Shown: in pieces, positions 42,397 through 54,702 of the stretch | Layout: each line of letters starts with the position of its first letter | Position numbering within the stretch: position 1 is the stretch's first letter | Assembly: GCA_963678675.1 (NCBI GenBank) | Contig: OY783195.1 | Coordinates: 12,746,505-12,810,504 of the forward strand | Length of the DNA stretch: 64,000 nucleotides | Direction of reading: 5' to 3' | Origin: Xiphydria camelus | Taxonomy: Eukaryota > Arthropoda > Insecta > Hymenoptera > Xiphydriidae | Program-made: the position numbers and the translations under genes | The notes under the pieces: generated by a model | What the model was told of the DNA's origin: nothing | What the model saw: the letters and a program-made list of their open reading frames with translations, nothing else | The model's database searches: none

Positions 42397-43253
42397 TAAG
42401 TGTTACTGTAGAACGAGTAGGTTAGAAGATTTTCATGAAGACTCACGATTTTCTGACATGTCATCTAGTACAGGTGCAACCAAAGAGGATCTAGCTCGTG
42501 TCCTGTCCGTAAAAAGATGACTCGATGGACATCGGAGAATGTCAGGCTTGTCACCGTGCGCCTTTCACCCATAGTACTTTCATTACAATATGCCCTTTTC
42601 GTTTCAACTATTCCTGCTTTAAGTAACTTTTACTTCTTTCAAAGTATTTACCTTGTACGAATTGTGTTGATCGTAGGGGTAAACGATCAATGATTGTGAC
42701 TAATCGTAGACAAATTATTCCTGCGATGATGTTATAGTTGCAAAGCATACACTAGCAAGTCAGCTTACAGAGCATCCGATGTTTAGTATCAACTTACCTC
42801 TTTTGGAACACCCATCACCCGAGCATAATTACGATTATGTTAACGTTAATTGCAGAATAGACTGCGAGCTCGGGCACATTATCGCAGTAGTAGTTCGGCA
42901 CACCGAATTGCCTTTTAGTTTCAATAGACGAACTTGTCTACGACGAGTCTCTATTATCGATTGCTCCCTCCTACCACGAACAGTTCATAAAGGGTTATTA
43001 CCTTGAAAGAAGTAAAAGTTATTTCACGCTGGAATAGTTGAATGAAACGAGAAGCGCGTATTGCAATTAATGTACCGTGGGTAATAGGCGCTCGGTGACA
43101 AGCCTGACATTCTCCGATGTCCATCGAGTCATCTTTTTACGGACAGGACACGAGCTAGATCCTCTTCGGTTGCACCTGTACGAGATGACATGTCAGAAAA
43201 TCGTGAGTCTTCATGAAAATCTTTTAACCTACTCGTTCTGCAGTAATACTTAA
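42397..43253. mobile_element. palindromic element with about 260-bp arms
   Basis: 42397-42655 and 42992-43253 are inverted repeats (outer TTAAGTGTTACTGTAGAACG; inner GAAAGAAGTAAAAGTTA in the right arm), about 90% identical. The 335-bp centre is unique here and holds a 75-codon ORF without a domain. Confidence 0.9.
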
Positions 43254-43639
43254 TTCCCCAGAACAATTCGTTCGTGAAAGGATTTCCATAAATAACTCCG
43301 TATGTCCGCGGGCAAACCAATCAAAGTCATACCTATGGCCGATAACTTGAAATTTAACTTCGGCAGTCGGTAAGGTAAATAATCCGATAGTCGATAATAT
43401 AGTCATGTCATTTCCTTCTTTTTTTAAGCTATTTTGACAGCTTGATACATTTACTGTCACCATATGAAACGAGCAATTGAATATACATATACAATCGGCA
43501 TGAAACCATAATATATGTTATTGCAGGGAAATAATTGCAGTGATGGAAATGCTCGCTATAATTTTCTGAATTCAAGGAAAAAGAAAAAATATTTTTAAAG
43601 TAATTAGGAAAGGAGATACAGGCATTTGAAGTCATATAT

Positions 43640-44169
43640 ATGTATTCTCTTACATATATTTGACGGTGAATGCGTGCGGTCGCATTTGTGTATACGCATT
43701 TCCGATCATCGCCGAACAGTCGACGATGAAAGCCGGAATATCTCACACATTCAATGGCGCGTGTGTGTTTGATCTATGTATACACACTTCCGATCATAGC
43801 CGACTGTCGCCGAAGATTGCCGGAAATTTTGTGACATTTTGACATATAGCTATCGGTCGAGAAATCTAAATTCCTCGAGTTTTAGGCGGGTGGGGCGTGG
43901 CTTCGCGTTGTGATAAGGATGAATCTCTGTTAATATGTAACTTATAACATTTATTCTAGTCTCTATCAATAGAGAATAATCAATTTATATGGCGTAACTA
44001 AGTATAGTTTTGGTTATAACCATATATGTATTGAGAAAATTCGATGTAAAAATTGAGGGGTGAAGAGGGCAGACATGAGGGGTGAGACATCTTTCCTGTA
44101 AAGAGATATGATACGAGTGCTGCGATGCTGCGATGAACGAACATGCCGCGAGACACTACCGTGTCTCTT
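43640..44169. repeat. dispersed repeat copy B, uninterrupted
   Basis: Homologous to 39290-39397 plus 40569-40915. It shows the empty site of the 1.2-kb palindrome (TGACATATAGC at about 43838-43848). Its right edge CGTGTCTCTTG adjoins sequence that is contiguous with other DNA in the copy at 54.1-54.2 kb. Confidence 0.8.
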
Positions 44170-45698
<1,529 letters not shown>

Positions 45699-45700
<2 letters not shown>

Positions 45701-45945
45701 CAGGTAGCAGTGGCACGTCAAACTCACGTCAATATTTCGTCACTCGATTCGTCGAAATAACGTGATTAGTTCGGTTATAATGTCGTCATAAATGACGTGA
45801 TTATGTCTCGTTAAAGAGACGTCATACTTCGACGTCAATATGTCGTCACTATAGTCACGTTTTATTTACGTTCGTTTTTATTGATTCGGGTCGTCATATT
45901 GACGTTAAAAGTTACGTGATAATGCCATCCTAAAGACGTCACACT
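45699..45945. repeat. left TIR and subterminal ACGT-motif cluster
   Basis: CACGTCA or GACGTCA/GACGTGA-type heptamers recur at about 45714, 45724, 45760, 45799, 45819, 45832, 45856, 45899, 45911 and 45935. Clustered short repeats next to the ends are how CACTA-type transposases recognise their ends (family knowledge). Confidence 0.75.
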
Positions 45946-46276
45946 TTAAAATCTTATTCTCAGTGAAAAGCTTTGCAATATTATTTAAACTCAAGGAAAT
46001 TTTAAAGAAGAGTGTAAAAAATGTAAGTAAAGCTCTAGTCGCAATATTGTTAAACAGTGAAATATGATCATTAGAATTACAATAATAGGCATTGAAAAAT
46101 ATTAATACACAATTGCATATTCGAGAAATAACATCTACATATATTTGAGAATATACATATATATGTACGTAATACATATTGTATGTTAAAACTTCTAACG
46201 TACGGTATGTGTATAACTTCTAACGTACGTGTTATGTATTTCGGTACTATTGAAGGATATTATACATTAATTATTC
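45946..46276. other. 3' flank of the transposase gene
   Basis: AT-rich and non-coding, between the transposase stop and the left subterminal repeats. It presumably holds the shared 3' UTR. Confidence 0.5.
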
Positions 46277-48367
46277 CTAAGTATAAATCGAGTGTATTAA
46301 AGGCAACGAAACCCAACAATCTTTATCATTCTTTTGAGTAATAGGTAGAACTAGACATTTAGCAGTAATAACGTTGATAGGCCATGTTTCATAATCATTT
46401 GAAATTCCTGTGATGACATAAATATCTAATTCTTTAGAATCTATTGGATTACAATATAATGATGTATGAAATGAAAATCGTTTCCCGACTATCGTAAAAG
46501 AATTGTTGTGATCCATCAAAATATTATGAATTTGCACAACTGATCTAGATTCTTTTATAAGGCAATACGAATCAGCTTTAGAATATGCATGGACAGAAAT
46601 CTGGAAATTCTGCAAGCGTAGTTGTTTAAATTGTTTACTGTTTCTGAAAATAATATTTGTAGGAAGAGGGCCACAGTTATATTCAAATTTAGGAATTATT
46701 GGTCCTTTTAATTTGATATTTTCATTAATAAATGCACTTTCAATTTCACTTATACGGCGGCAAATTTGCTGTAGTGGTCTATTAGGTGACTTCACTAAGC
46801 GTTTAATTTGTCCTAAAAAGTTTTCGAAAACAAACGCTGAGAAATTATCCAAAGGTCCATACATTTCTGCATCATCGCTGAGGTGAGATAACATATGAAT
46901 ATTATGAATTAAAAATTGTTTGCCATACAATTTTTCACAATGCTTAACAAATACGTTTAAAACATTGCCAGCAGTCCTGCAGCCGAATGTGGAAATGTGT
47001 TTGTATGAAATCAGAATAGTAATAGCAGAATGAAAGAGCAAGAAATGTTCATATATCGAGGGATCTACGATATTTCTTAATACAATCGGACCTAGGTATA
47101 ATACAAAAGTTCTAAATTCTGTTGCTTTCCAGCGTGGCAATTCTTCCAAGCTGCGGGGTTTGCGGTTAAACTCTACAGGAATGTAAAATCGCGATGACAA
47201 TAAGCGTTCTGATAATAGATGAACTGATCTACTGCCTAGGCGGACTTGTAAAGAACCAGAAATCCAAGTATTTAATAACTTTTTAGCAACACCTAAACAT
47301 ACATTATGCATATAATCTATGGGGAAATTTGACACTAATCCTATTGTTGGAATTTTCGATAAAGGTGAAACGCCTAAGTGGTGGTCGCTATCTATTTGTA
47401 GAGAGAATGAAGTATCAGTTCTCTTAGGCGCATGAATACCTTGCAATGTAACTCTTCCATCGACATACTCGCCAGATTCTGTACATTTTTCACAAGAAGA
47501 GTATCCGCCATGAGATTTTATACATTTTAAGTATGCCCTAGCTGGAGCATCGCAAACGAAGCTATGTAAAGTGACAATATATTTTTTGTTATCAAGTTTA
47601 ATGCCATTTTCCAATAAATGACTAAGATCATTTACAAAATTTTCTAAAAACTCGGTTAGTGGCTTTGGTTTGCCGTTGCCACAAAAAATTCCAACAACAA
47701 AAGGTTGACATTTTATTTTTTTTATTAACCCCAAAATAGGCCACAACTGCGTTTTCGAACTTGCAAATAAGGGCAAACCATCAACATTGAAACTTATTTC
47801 TATTACATTACTAGAAATATCCTTCAGATATGGGGAAATTACTTTTTTAATTCCATTCAATAAACCCAAGTGGCAGTATTCCCCGTTTTCTAGTTTCTTA
47901 GTGTCTATATTTAATTTAGTTACTAATAAACTTCGTGAATCAAGCGGTAAATCTGGATGATAGGGCGAAAGAATGTGTAATAGATCATTAACTGTCGAGC
48001 GAGGTACATTCCTAGTTATTGCCCAAAGTCTCAGCTTCTGAGAGAGATCAGGTGTTTCAATCGTACTGCTACTATCGGAAAGCATTTCAAAAGTATCATT
48101 GTTGTAGACTAATTCTGATGTGGTAGCACTGTCATTCAAAAATACGCGATTCATGTGGGTACTATTTTGAAGTAGCGGTGAAACATTGCTATCACAATCG
48201 CTTCTATATACATTTTCGCTTTTATGATTATGTGCAATAGACTCCTTCGTTACTTGAATTCTATTACTTTCCTGTTTTATTTCATGTAATGCATTTTCGA
48301 CAGCTTTTGCAATTTTTCTATTCCGCTGACGTTTCCCTGTAGTTGCATTTGTCGTCTTTCTGCTCAT
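46277..48367 (-). CDS. TNP2-like (EnSpm/CACTA-related) transposase, 696 codons, intact
   Basis: A single uninterrupted frame. The basic N-terminus (residues 1-25) may be a nuclear signal. Residues 110-180 are a helical region. From about residue 190 comes the catalytic-like core: FNVDGLPLF, then QLWPILG (candidate first Asp), FVCDAPARAYLKC near 272 (candidate second Asp), a zinc-binding-like CEKC near 294, FPIDYMHNVCLG near 350, HNIHMLSHL near 489 and FSAFVFENFLGQIKR near 512 (candidate Glu). These blocks resemble TNP2-type transposases; the catalytic assignments are inference. Expected role: cutting at the TIRs and strand transfer in the nucleus. Its ATG follows the DUF4806 stop by one codon. 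Confidence 0.85.
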   Translation of the reverse strand: MSRKTTNATTGKRQRNRKIAKAVENALHEIKQESNRIQVTKESIAHNHKSENVYRSDCDSNVSPLLQNSTHMNRVFLNDSATTSELVYNNDTFEMLSDSSSTIETPDLSQKLRLWAITRNVPRSTVNDLLHILSPYHPDLPLDSRSLLVTKLNIDTKKLENGEYCHLGLLNGIKKVISPYLKDISSNVIEISFNVDGLPLFASSKTQLWPILGLIKKIKCQPFVVGIFCGNGKPKPLTEFLENFVNDLSHLLENGIKLDNKKYIVTLHSFVCDAPARAYLKCIKSHGGYSSCEKCTESGEYVDGRVTLQGIHAPKRTDTSFSLQIDSDHHLGVSPLSKIPTIGLVSNFPIDYMHNVCLGVAKKLLNTWISGSLQVRLGSRSVHLLSERLLSSRFYIPVEFNRKPRSLEELPRWKATEFRTFVLYLGPIVLRNIVDPSIYEHFLLFHSAITILISYKHISTFGCRTAGNVLNVFVKHCEKLYGKQFLIHNIHMLSHLSDDAEMYGPLDNFSAFVFENFLGQIKRLVKSPNRPLQQICRRISEIESAFINENIKLKGPIIPKFEYNCGPLPTNIIFRNSKQFKQLRLQNFQISVHAYSKADSYCLIKESRSVVQIHNILMDHNNSFTIVGKRFSFHTSLYCNPIDSKELDIYVITGISNDYETWPINVITAKCLVLPITQKNDKDCWVSLPLIHSIYT

Positions 48368-48373
48368 TGTTTA
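48365..48373 (-). promoter_or_regulatory. stop-start junction TAA-ACA-ATG
   Basis: The DUF4806 frame ends TAA (48373-48371). One codon (ACA) follows in the same frame, then the transposase ATG (48367-48365). The arrangement would permit termination-reinitiation or stop-codon readthrough on one mRNA. Confidence 0.8.
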
Positions 48374-50500
48374 AGGATTCTGTTTCTTCAATTCTTGAAT
48401 TTTGTACCGTTGAGGTGCGTGTTTAAGCCAAATGTGTTTAAGCCAAATTTTGATACTGTCGTTGATTTCTTGTTCTGAACAATCAGTTGAGTTTATTGCA
48501 CCTGGAATTAAACAATTTCAAACAAGTTTGTTAAACATATTGCCACTCAAAATACAAGAGTAATCTGTTCCACCACTCTGATGTGTAATGGGAATTTGTA
48601 GCGGCACGCAGCATAACTCATTCTTCAAAGTATGTCAGAATACTTACGAACGACGGCAGTCTTCAACTTTAGTTGTGAAAAAACTTTCTTATCTGCACGC
48701 TTGCCAAAGAAACTATATTCTTTTGCGAGATTGTCTGTTATGCATCGACGTAATATATTATTTACTTTGGATGATGTGTTTTTACCGCCCAATTGTGATA
48801 GGTATGTAGACTGAAACAAAACGTTATTCCTTTTTTGTATAGGCTTATTTATGTCTGGAAATATGTTGTGATGTGACTTTTGAAATTGAGTTAAAGTGAT
48901 AAATTGAATTCTTGAATTGCGGTATACGTATATGTATGCTATTCATATGATTTACGAAGTATGATAATAAAAAGAAGTAATCAAATATAGAGAAGCTTGA
49001 ATCAAATTATATGTCAATATGTTTATAAGTAAAGAGACAATTCTTACGAAGCCAATCAAATTTTCTTTTTCTTCTAAATAACGTTCGAATCCATCTAGAT
49101 CATCAGTAGTATTAATCGGTAAATTTGATGGTAAATGTGCTGCTTGACATTGGTTTAACGTGGCAGTTGTTGACTGCTTTTCAATCCATCGAAGTATTTG
49201 GGTATTTTGTTCTTTTATAATAAAAATTTCTCGTAATAACTTCCGTTGAAACACTACAATAAATTAATCAAAGTATTGGTAAAAATATATAGACATACGT
49301 CTGTTAATTTTCCTACATAACATCTGTATATTAGGTTGGCGGAAACGTTTTGTCGTATTGCAATATGTGCAGGCAATTTTACCCGCACATATTGAAATAT
49401 TGGATTTCAAATATAATTACCATAGGCTTACCGATATTATTAACATTATTTGCTGCTAGGTCATCTAAATCATTATTCAAAGTACCGGTAGATTGCGATA
49501 CTTTTGAAAGATGAGAGATCGTTGAATGAGATGGTTGAACTGAATAATCATCATCATTTCTTGTATTAATAGAATGTGGATCGGAATTAACTAAAAAATA
49601 TTCAGATCATACATTTCTAATTCATACAAAGATATGATACAAAACTGTTAAATAGCTTATTTCATGTAATAAGATTGCTCGTAATTGTTGGATCATGTCC
49701 ATAAAATGATACAAATCAAGTTTTAAATTTCCTATAATTATTTAATGAAGGCTCAATTTGAAAATCTTCTTAAATTTATCGAAATGCCAGCGCGAAAAAT
49801 ATAATCAGCCATGTTCATTAATAATTCTTCAGGTGTACGTACCATCCTCTCCCAGTTTCAATCTTTTGCACTCAGAACCAGACTTTTTATAGATTTCTAC
49901 CTTCGGTGGTCTAGGAAGAAGACTGATATTTTCTTCGTCACTCGAATCAGACAAAATTTTGCGGGTAGCAGAGACTTTTCTCTTCCACGATTGCTTTTTT
50001 TTTGGTGTTTCAATACCTGACTGTATATCTGAGGTTACTTCGGCTTGTTTTATTTTATACGAAGCTTTTTCAAAATCATCTGTATAGAAATATAATGATT
50101 ATAGTTTTTTAATATCGAATTGAAGAATCTGATGAAATAAAAAAAAATGTTATCGAACGATATCTCGTGCATTCGTTCAGCGCTCAACCATATCACAAAG
50201 AAAAGATAATGAGGAGCTCCAAAAATTCGGCTTTACGTTGTTATCCCCCTTTTGTTAAGAAGGAATAAGCATATGTGTGTACTTACCGCACTCAAAAAAA
50301 CGACGGCAAATACCATACACTGTCCAGGTCTCCTCATCTGGATTTTCCCCACGTTTTAATAATTTATTGTATTCATTTTGCGTCTTGCATGGTGGCCACA
50401 AGACTTCTTTTTTTCGTGGCGTTAACCAGCGGCTATTTACTACAGCTATGCCGCCTGCACATTCCTCGGAAGCAGAAAACTCGACGCCTACATATGTCAT
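48371..50500 (-). CDS. DUF4806-domain protein, six exons, 369 residues
   Basis: Exons by eye, minus strand: 50287-50500, 49843-50079, 49432-49590, 49048-49253, 48648-48810, 48371-48501. Every intron has GT and AG ends and all five joins keep frame, giving 1110 nt with stop. Exon 1 encodes a compact N-terminal domain (SRWLTPRKKEVLWPP, then NPDEETWTVYGI). Exon 2 is basic and serine-rich (nuclear-signal-like KKKQSWKRK). Exons 4-5 encode the DUF4806 domain (LDGFERYLEEKENL, then LGGKNTSSKVNNILRR and a KVFSQLKL end). The domain is common in hymenopteran proteins of unknown function. Inside the TIRs it is probably a DNA-binding or accessory factor for the transposase; that is inference. Confidence 0.85.
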
Positions 50501-51340
50501 TATACGCGACGTCTTATACAGTCACTCTTTTTTCGCTCGCTCTCACTTTTATTTTCCTGTCACTTTGCTGCTTTAAGAAATCGTATATGCACTGCACTGA
50601 AAATGCCACGAATGTTCGAATATCGTTTGAACTGTACGGGACTACCGACGTGACTGAACCGAAATTTTCAAACTCAAAGAAATAAACCGTTTCTGCCGTG
50701 GTGACGGTACGTGGTGACGGTACGTTAGTATAGGGAAAGACCCACCTCGGTCTACGGCATTTGGTCAGCACATGGAACTCATTAAACGCGGATACCAAGG
50801 AAAGTGGCAGGTAACACGGGTACCCGCAATGCCGTGATTTTCTATTCCGTTGGAGTTCTTGTAAAAAGTATCCCGCAGAGGTATCAAGGGAAAATCCCGT
50901 TTATTTCCGTTATTTGTAATTTTATGAAAATATATTTCAAATAAAATTTGTTTGGTATTGAAAGATACATATGGTAGATGCAACAGATTTTCAATGACAC
51001 GCATTATTTACGAGATATGAAGGTTACTTTCATCTTTTTAAGTGGAATTCGGTATTTTAATTCCTACAAAAGTAGTAGAGCTCGTCAAGATGAACAAAAA
51101 AAGGTAAAAGGTGAAATGTCCATTCGCTGAACCGTTTGTGAGATATTTCCGCTCAAAGTACAAGAGTAAATTTCGCTGGGCGCTGGAAACTTAGTCGCAC
51201 GCAGCGCAATTTACTCTTGTACTTTGAACGAAAATATCTCACAAACTTTTCAACTGATGGGTATTTCATCTTATACATTTCTTACAGTTACACACCTGAT
51301 TATGCGTAGGGAAATAATAAATTATGTGACTGTTTCGTCA
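50501..51340. other. 5' region of the two-gene transposon
   Basis: Presumed promoter region. On the minus strand TGTATAAGACG lies about 17 bp upstream of the first ATG, too close for a TATA box with a normal leader but possible for leaderless-like initiation. It contains a tandem GTGGTGACGGTAC at about 50697-50725 and a MITE-like hairpin at 51127-51255. Confidence 0.45.
51127..51255. mobile_element. short hairpin MITE in the transposon 5' region
   Basis: CAAAGTACAAGAGTAAATT at 51155 pairs with AATTTACTCTTGTACTTTG at 51211; outer AACCGTTTGTGAGATATTT pairs with AATATCTCACAAACTTTT. A degenerate relative of the same unit occurs in the intron at about 48544-48630 and near 61775-61835. Confidence 0.75.
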
Positions 51341-51492
51341 ACAAATTACGTGAAAAAAACGTCATTTCAATGACGTCATAATATGATCTTCAAATAACAC
51401 GTGATTAAAACGTCGAATTTAAGGCATATGACGTCGTCGACGAACAATCACCTTCAAGCGACGTGAATATGACGTGTCACTGCTACCTGGGT
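51340..51492. repeat. right TIR and subterminal ACGT-motif cluster
   Basis: TACGTGA, AACGTCA, GACGTCA, CACGTGA, GACGTCG, GACGTGA and GACGTGTCA are spaced 10-35 bp apart, then the inverted terminus. Confidence 0.75.
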
Positions 51493-51745
51493 CCCTCTCC
51501 CTCTCCCTCTCCCTCTCCCTCTCCCTCTCCCTCTCCCTCTCCCTCTCCCTCTCCCTCTCCCTCTCCCTCTCCCTCTCCCTCTCCCTCTCCCTCTCCCTCT
51601 CCCTCTCCCTCTCCCTCTCCCTCTCCCCCTCTCTCCCTATCCCCCACCCCCTCTCTCTCCCTCTCCCCCCACCCCTCCCCTCCCCTCCCCTCCCCTCCCC
51701 TCCCCTCCCTTCCCCCTCCTCCCCCCTCTCTCTCTCTCTCTGTTA
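51493..51745. repeat. (CCCTCT)n array, right part, then CT/CCCCT-rich tract
   Basis: Hexamers to about 51625, degrading to CCCCTC-rich and (CT)n sequence. Confidence 0.95.
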
Positions 51746-51837
51746 GACTTTCTTCTCTTCATACACATACGCGTATGCACACATAAATATAAACCTGTGA
51801 AATCAGATTTATACAGCTCGGCTCAATTAACCTATAT

Positions 51838-53418
51838 GCCGAAAGAAATAATTGAGAGGAAAAACTCGCAGCGCTTAACGGTTCCTCGAAATCTAAAGGT
51901 GTGTATCGACTTTGCGAGGATAGCTCGGGAGGCGTGCCTCGCAAAAAGTCGATATCTGCGATCCCTACGAGGCGAGGCTGTCTCTACCCGAGCAGCCTGG
52001 GTGCGATCCGGCGTGCTGTTGGTTTTTGGCGATGATCAAAGGCATCTCGTCCCAAACTGCATGCTTCGTGTAGACACTAAATTATCTCGGATCATACTCG
52101 GCAAACGGTATATTTCGGCGAAAGAGGCAAACGCGCTTGGAGTCCCGCACCTTTCCCGGAAATTTTAATCGATACCGCTATACGTGGAATACTAAATCCG
52201 TCTTGTAAATTAGAGAATGACGAATTCAATAGATGACCGATCGGGGAGACCTGATCCCTGACTCATAAAGCGATCCGTTGGATACCTGGCCTTATTGTTT
52301 GAGGTCCGCTCGAGCATTGTCCGAGATCCGCTCGAGCGTCGGTCGATATCCGCTCGAGCGGTCGATCCGCATTCGGAGCTAGACCGATCGACACCGATCT
52401 AGACCGATCTACACCGATCAATTTTTACTTAATTCAATTGGACCATCGATTTTGAGACAGAGCGTGAGATTTCGTGAATTAATTGTAGCACAGGCATTTA
52501 GACCGTCAGCAGATAGTGACAGATTCTGGTGCCCCATTTTCGCATACATGCCTCGAAGAAGGTTGAAAGGTACTTCGATGAATAAAGCGAAATTTACGAA
52601 TGGACCCTGGGGATAACATATAAAAAATTCGATTTTTCTTAACAGAAATAAAAGGGTGCCCGTTGCCCATTTTCGCACGCATGCCTTGTTCACTAAATGA
52701 TTAATTGATAGAACTTGGCTTCGGAAAACCAAAGGCATGAGTGTTGCAGGTGGCTAAAGGGTTGAAATAAGGGCGTAATCTTGTTTAAAAAATCGAGATT
52801 TCGAGTGATCTTCCCACGCATGCCTGTTGGAAGTATGGAAACGTACATCGTCAATAACTCGAAAAAAATATTGGCATGAGTGTCGCGAATGGATAAGTAC
52901 ATTTTGGAGTCGTAAATGTTAACAGATTTTTTTTTCAATTTTTCAGTTATTTTCGCATGCATGCCTTTGAAACTATAGACTATTAATGATGTGTTAGACA
53001 TTATAATAAAATTGGCATGACTATCGAATGTGGACGGAACGAAGACTTTAATCGGAAAGTTGCTGGAAAATGGTATGCTAATTGATGTCATTTTCGCACG
53101 CATGCGTTTTGGTATATATTTAGAAAAAGTGATTTTAAGTGTATATAACAAAAGACTTGAGTGTCGGACGTGGCCTTCATATTTTAACAACATAGGAAAG
53201 TTGCAGGAAAATTGGCATCGCCAAAAACCAACAGCACGCCGGATCGCACCCAGGCTGCTCGGGTAGAGACAGCCTCGCCTCGTAGGGATCGCACACAGGT
53301 ATCGACTTTGCGAGGCACGCCCCCCGAGCTATCCTCGCAAAGTCGATACACACCTTTAGATTTCGAGGAACCGTTAAGCGCTGCGAGTTTTTCCTCTCAA
53401 TTATTTCTTTCAGTATGC
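51838..53418. mobile_element. 1.6-kb element with about 205-bp terminal inverted repeats
   Basis: The left arm 51838-52045 (GCCGAAAGAAATAATTGAGA onward) and right arm 53213-53418 are inverted at about 95%. Shared blocks include AACGGTTCCTCGAAATCTAA, GTCGATA and TGCTGTTGGTTTTTGGCGAT. The interior is a degenerate tandem repeat, not a transposase. Confidence 0.85.
52487..53213. repeat. five degenerate tandem units of about 140 bp
   Basis: TTTTCGCAYRCATGC-type boxes occur at about 52530, 52664, 52812 (diverged), 52951 and 53089. Each is followed 45-60 bp later by a GGCATGAGTGTCG-like box. Spacings are about 134, 148, 139 and 138 bp. Minus-strand ORFs of 106 and 166 codons run through but do not keep one frame across units. 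Confidence 0.65.
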
Positions 53419-53485
53419 GAAAATGGGGCACCAGAATCTGTCACTATCTGCTGACGGTCTAAATGCCTGTGCTACAATTAATTCA
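53413..53485. repeat. inverted copy of 52474-52548
   Basis: GCGAAAATGGGGCACCAGAA, then CTGCTGACGGTCTAAATGCC is the exact reverse complement of the first tandem unit. It abuts the right TIR. Confidence 0.85.
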
Positions 53486-53743
53486 TATGGATTAAGGAAT
53501 ATGGATTAAGAGTTACTGATGTCTGGCGAATCACACGGTCTTCTATCACAGAAATTTGGGTTATACCACATTTGCGCTCACTCGCATTTAAAACATGTTC
53601 AGAAAAGACTAATTTTAGGACATTTTTATACGAAGCATCATTATGATGCATACATTTTACAGCCTGAAAGCCGAAATAAATTATAGTATCCATTGCCAGC
53701 AAGTTGACATTGACACATCAGGTCCTACGGTCACTTAACTACA

Positions 53744-53805
53744 AGGCCGGGTGTCCACCGGATCGGCCCAATTCTGGTCGGCCCGACCCGGTGGACACCC
53801 GACCT
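53744..53805. mobile_element. compact palindrome, possible minimal MITE
   Basis: AGGCCGGGTGTCCACCGGAT pairs with ACCCGGTGGACACCCGACCT across a 15-bp centre. GTCACTTA-type sequence lies outside both ends (TCACTTA at 53731, TAAGTGAC at 53805). Confidence 0.7.
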
Positions 53806-53898
53806 AAGTGACTCTGGTCGGTTCCCGTAATAAATGTTTCGGTTCACCTAGGAGAGGCGCTGCTAAACAATATTTGCTCGCCGCCTATACAAGCACCA

Positions 53899-54093
53899 AG
53901 AGTATAGGAAAGAGCGCAGGTATACTCGTAGGTAAATATCACGGTCCCAAACCTTCCTTGGAAGGTAATTTCCGGACAATTCGTAAACAGCCATCTCCCG
54001 CAGTGCCCGCATATTGTCCGAAAATTACCTTCCAAGGAAGGTTTGGGACCGTGATATTTACCTACGAGTATACCTGCGCTCTTTCCTATACTC
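53899..54093. mobile_element. palindromic element with 83-bp arms
   Basis: 53899-53981 and 54013-54093 are almost perfect inverted repeats (AGAGTATAGGAAAGAGCGCA at the edge; AACCTTCCTTGGAAGGTAAT inside), with a 31-bp loop. Confidence 0.9.
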
Positions 54094-54189
54094 TGATTTG
54101 AAATCGCCTGCAACGCCGAGCGCGCGAAATTTTCATTTCTTTTTTGCTGACTGACCAGCTCTGTCCCGACATTCAGCTGACTGACTGTC

Positions 54190-54425
54190 ATAACTTTTAT
54201 TTATATGCAATATACAAGTTGTATACCGATTTTCAACCTTAGTAAATTCATATTATTACCCCGGCAGGAACGACAACTTTGATAGCGTCCCTGAGACACC
54301 TGTTTTAAGTTTCGCTTGACTGACCGCAGTATGTTAGTCTACACAATCAGTGTAATAAACTATACAAAAACTAGGCTTAGTAAATTCAGAGACTTTTTTA
54401 GGCGCTGGCTCTCCGTCTATAGGTA
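54190..54425. repeat. inverted copy of the 41338-41575 repeat
   Basis: Together with 54095-54200 (inverted match of 44172-44290) it forms one uninterrupted stretch, whereas in the 41-44 kb copy the two parts are separated by 2.6 kb. Confidence 0.85.
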
Positions 54426-54702
54426 CTCCTCGCGATATTCTTTTACCGAACGCGAGGTGATTCTCCTACTACACCGTACCGGACTTGTGGAGACAGCCAT
54501 CGCTAGACTCTAATTAAATATTTATTCATCGTCGCATCTTCGTTCGAATTAATTTTGCCGAACGATGCACTTCTACTGGGAAGTGTCGAATGGCGATATG
54601 ACCTCTGGCGGCGAAAAAACAAACTAGTTTTAGATTGCAGTTTTGGAGCTTAGCAATGCATTAGAATAGGAGAGTGCACATAATAATGTATTTTTTCGCA
54701 AA

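Noticed and set aside
39290..44169. CRISPR-like repeat structure
   Set aside because: Repeats are long inverted arms and nested MITEs, not short regularly spaced direct repeats; the DNA is eukaryotic.
51463..51786. Pro-Ser and Leu-Ser ORFs on the plus strand
   Set aside because: Translation of the right (CCCTCT)n array.
52418..53193. Minus-strand ORFs of 106 and 166 codons as possible repeat proteins
   Set aside because: The underlying 140-bp units have lengths that break frame, so coding is unlikely; kept only as a tandem repeat.
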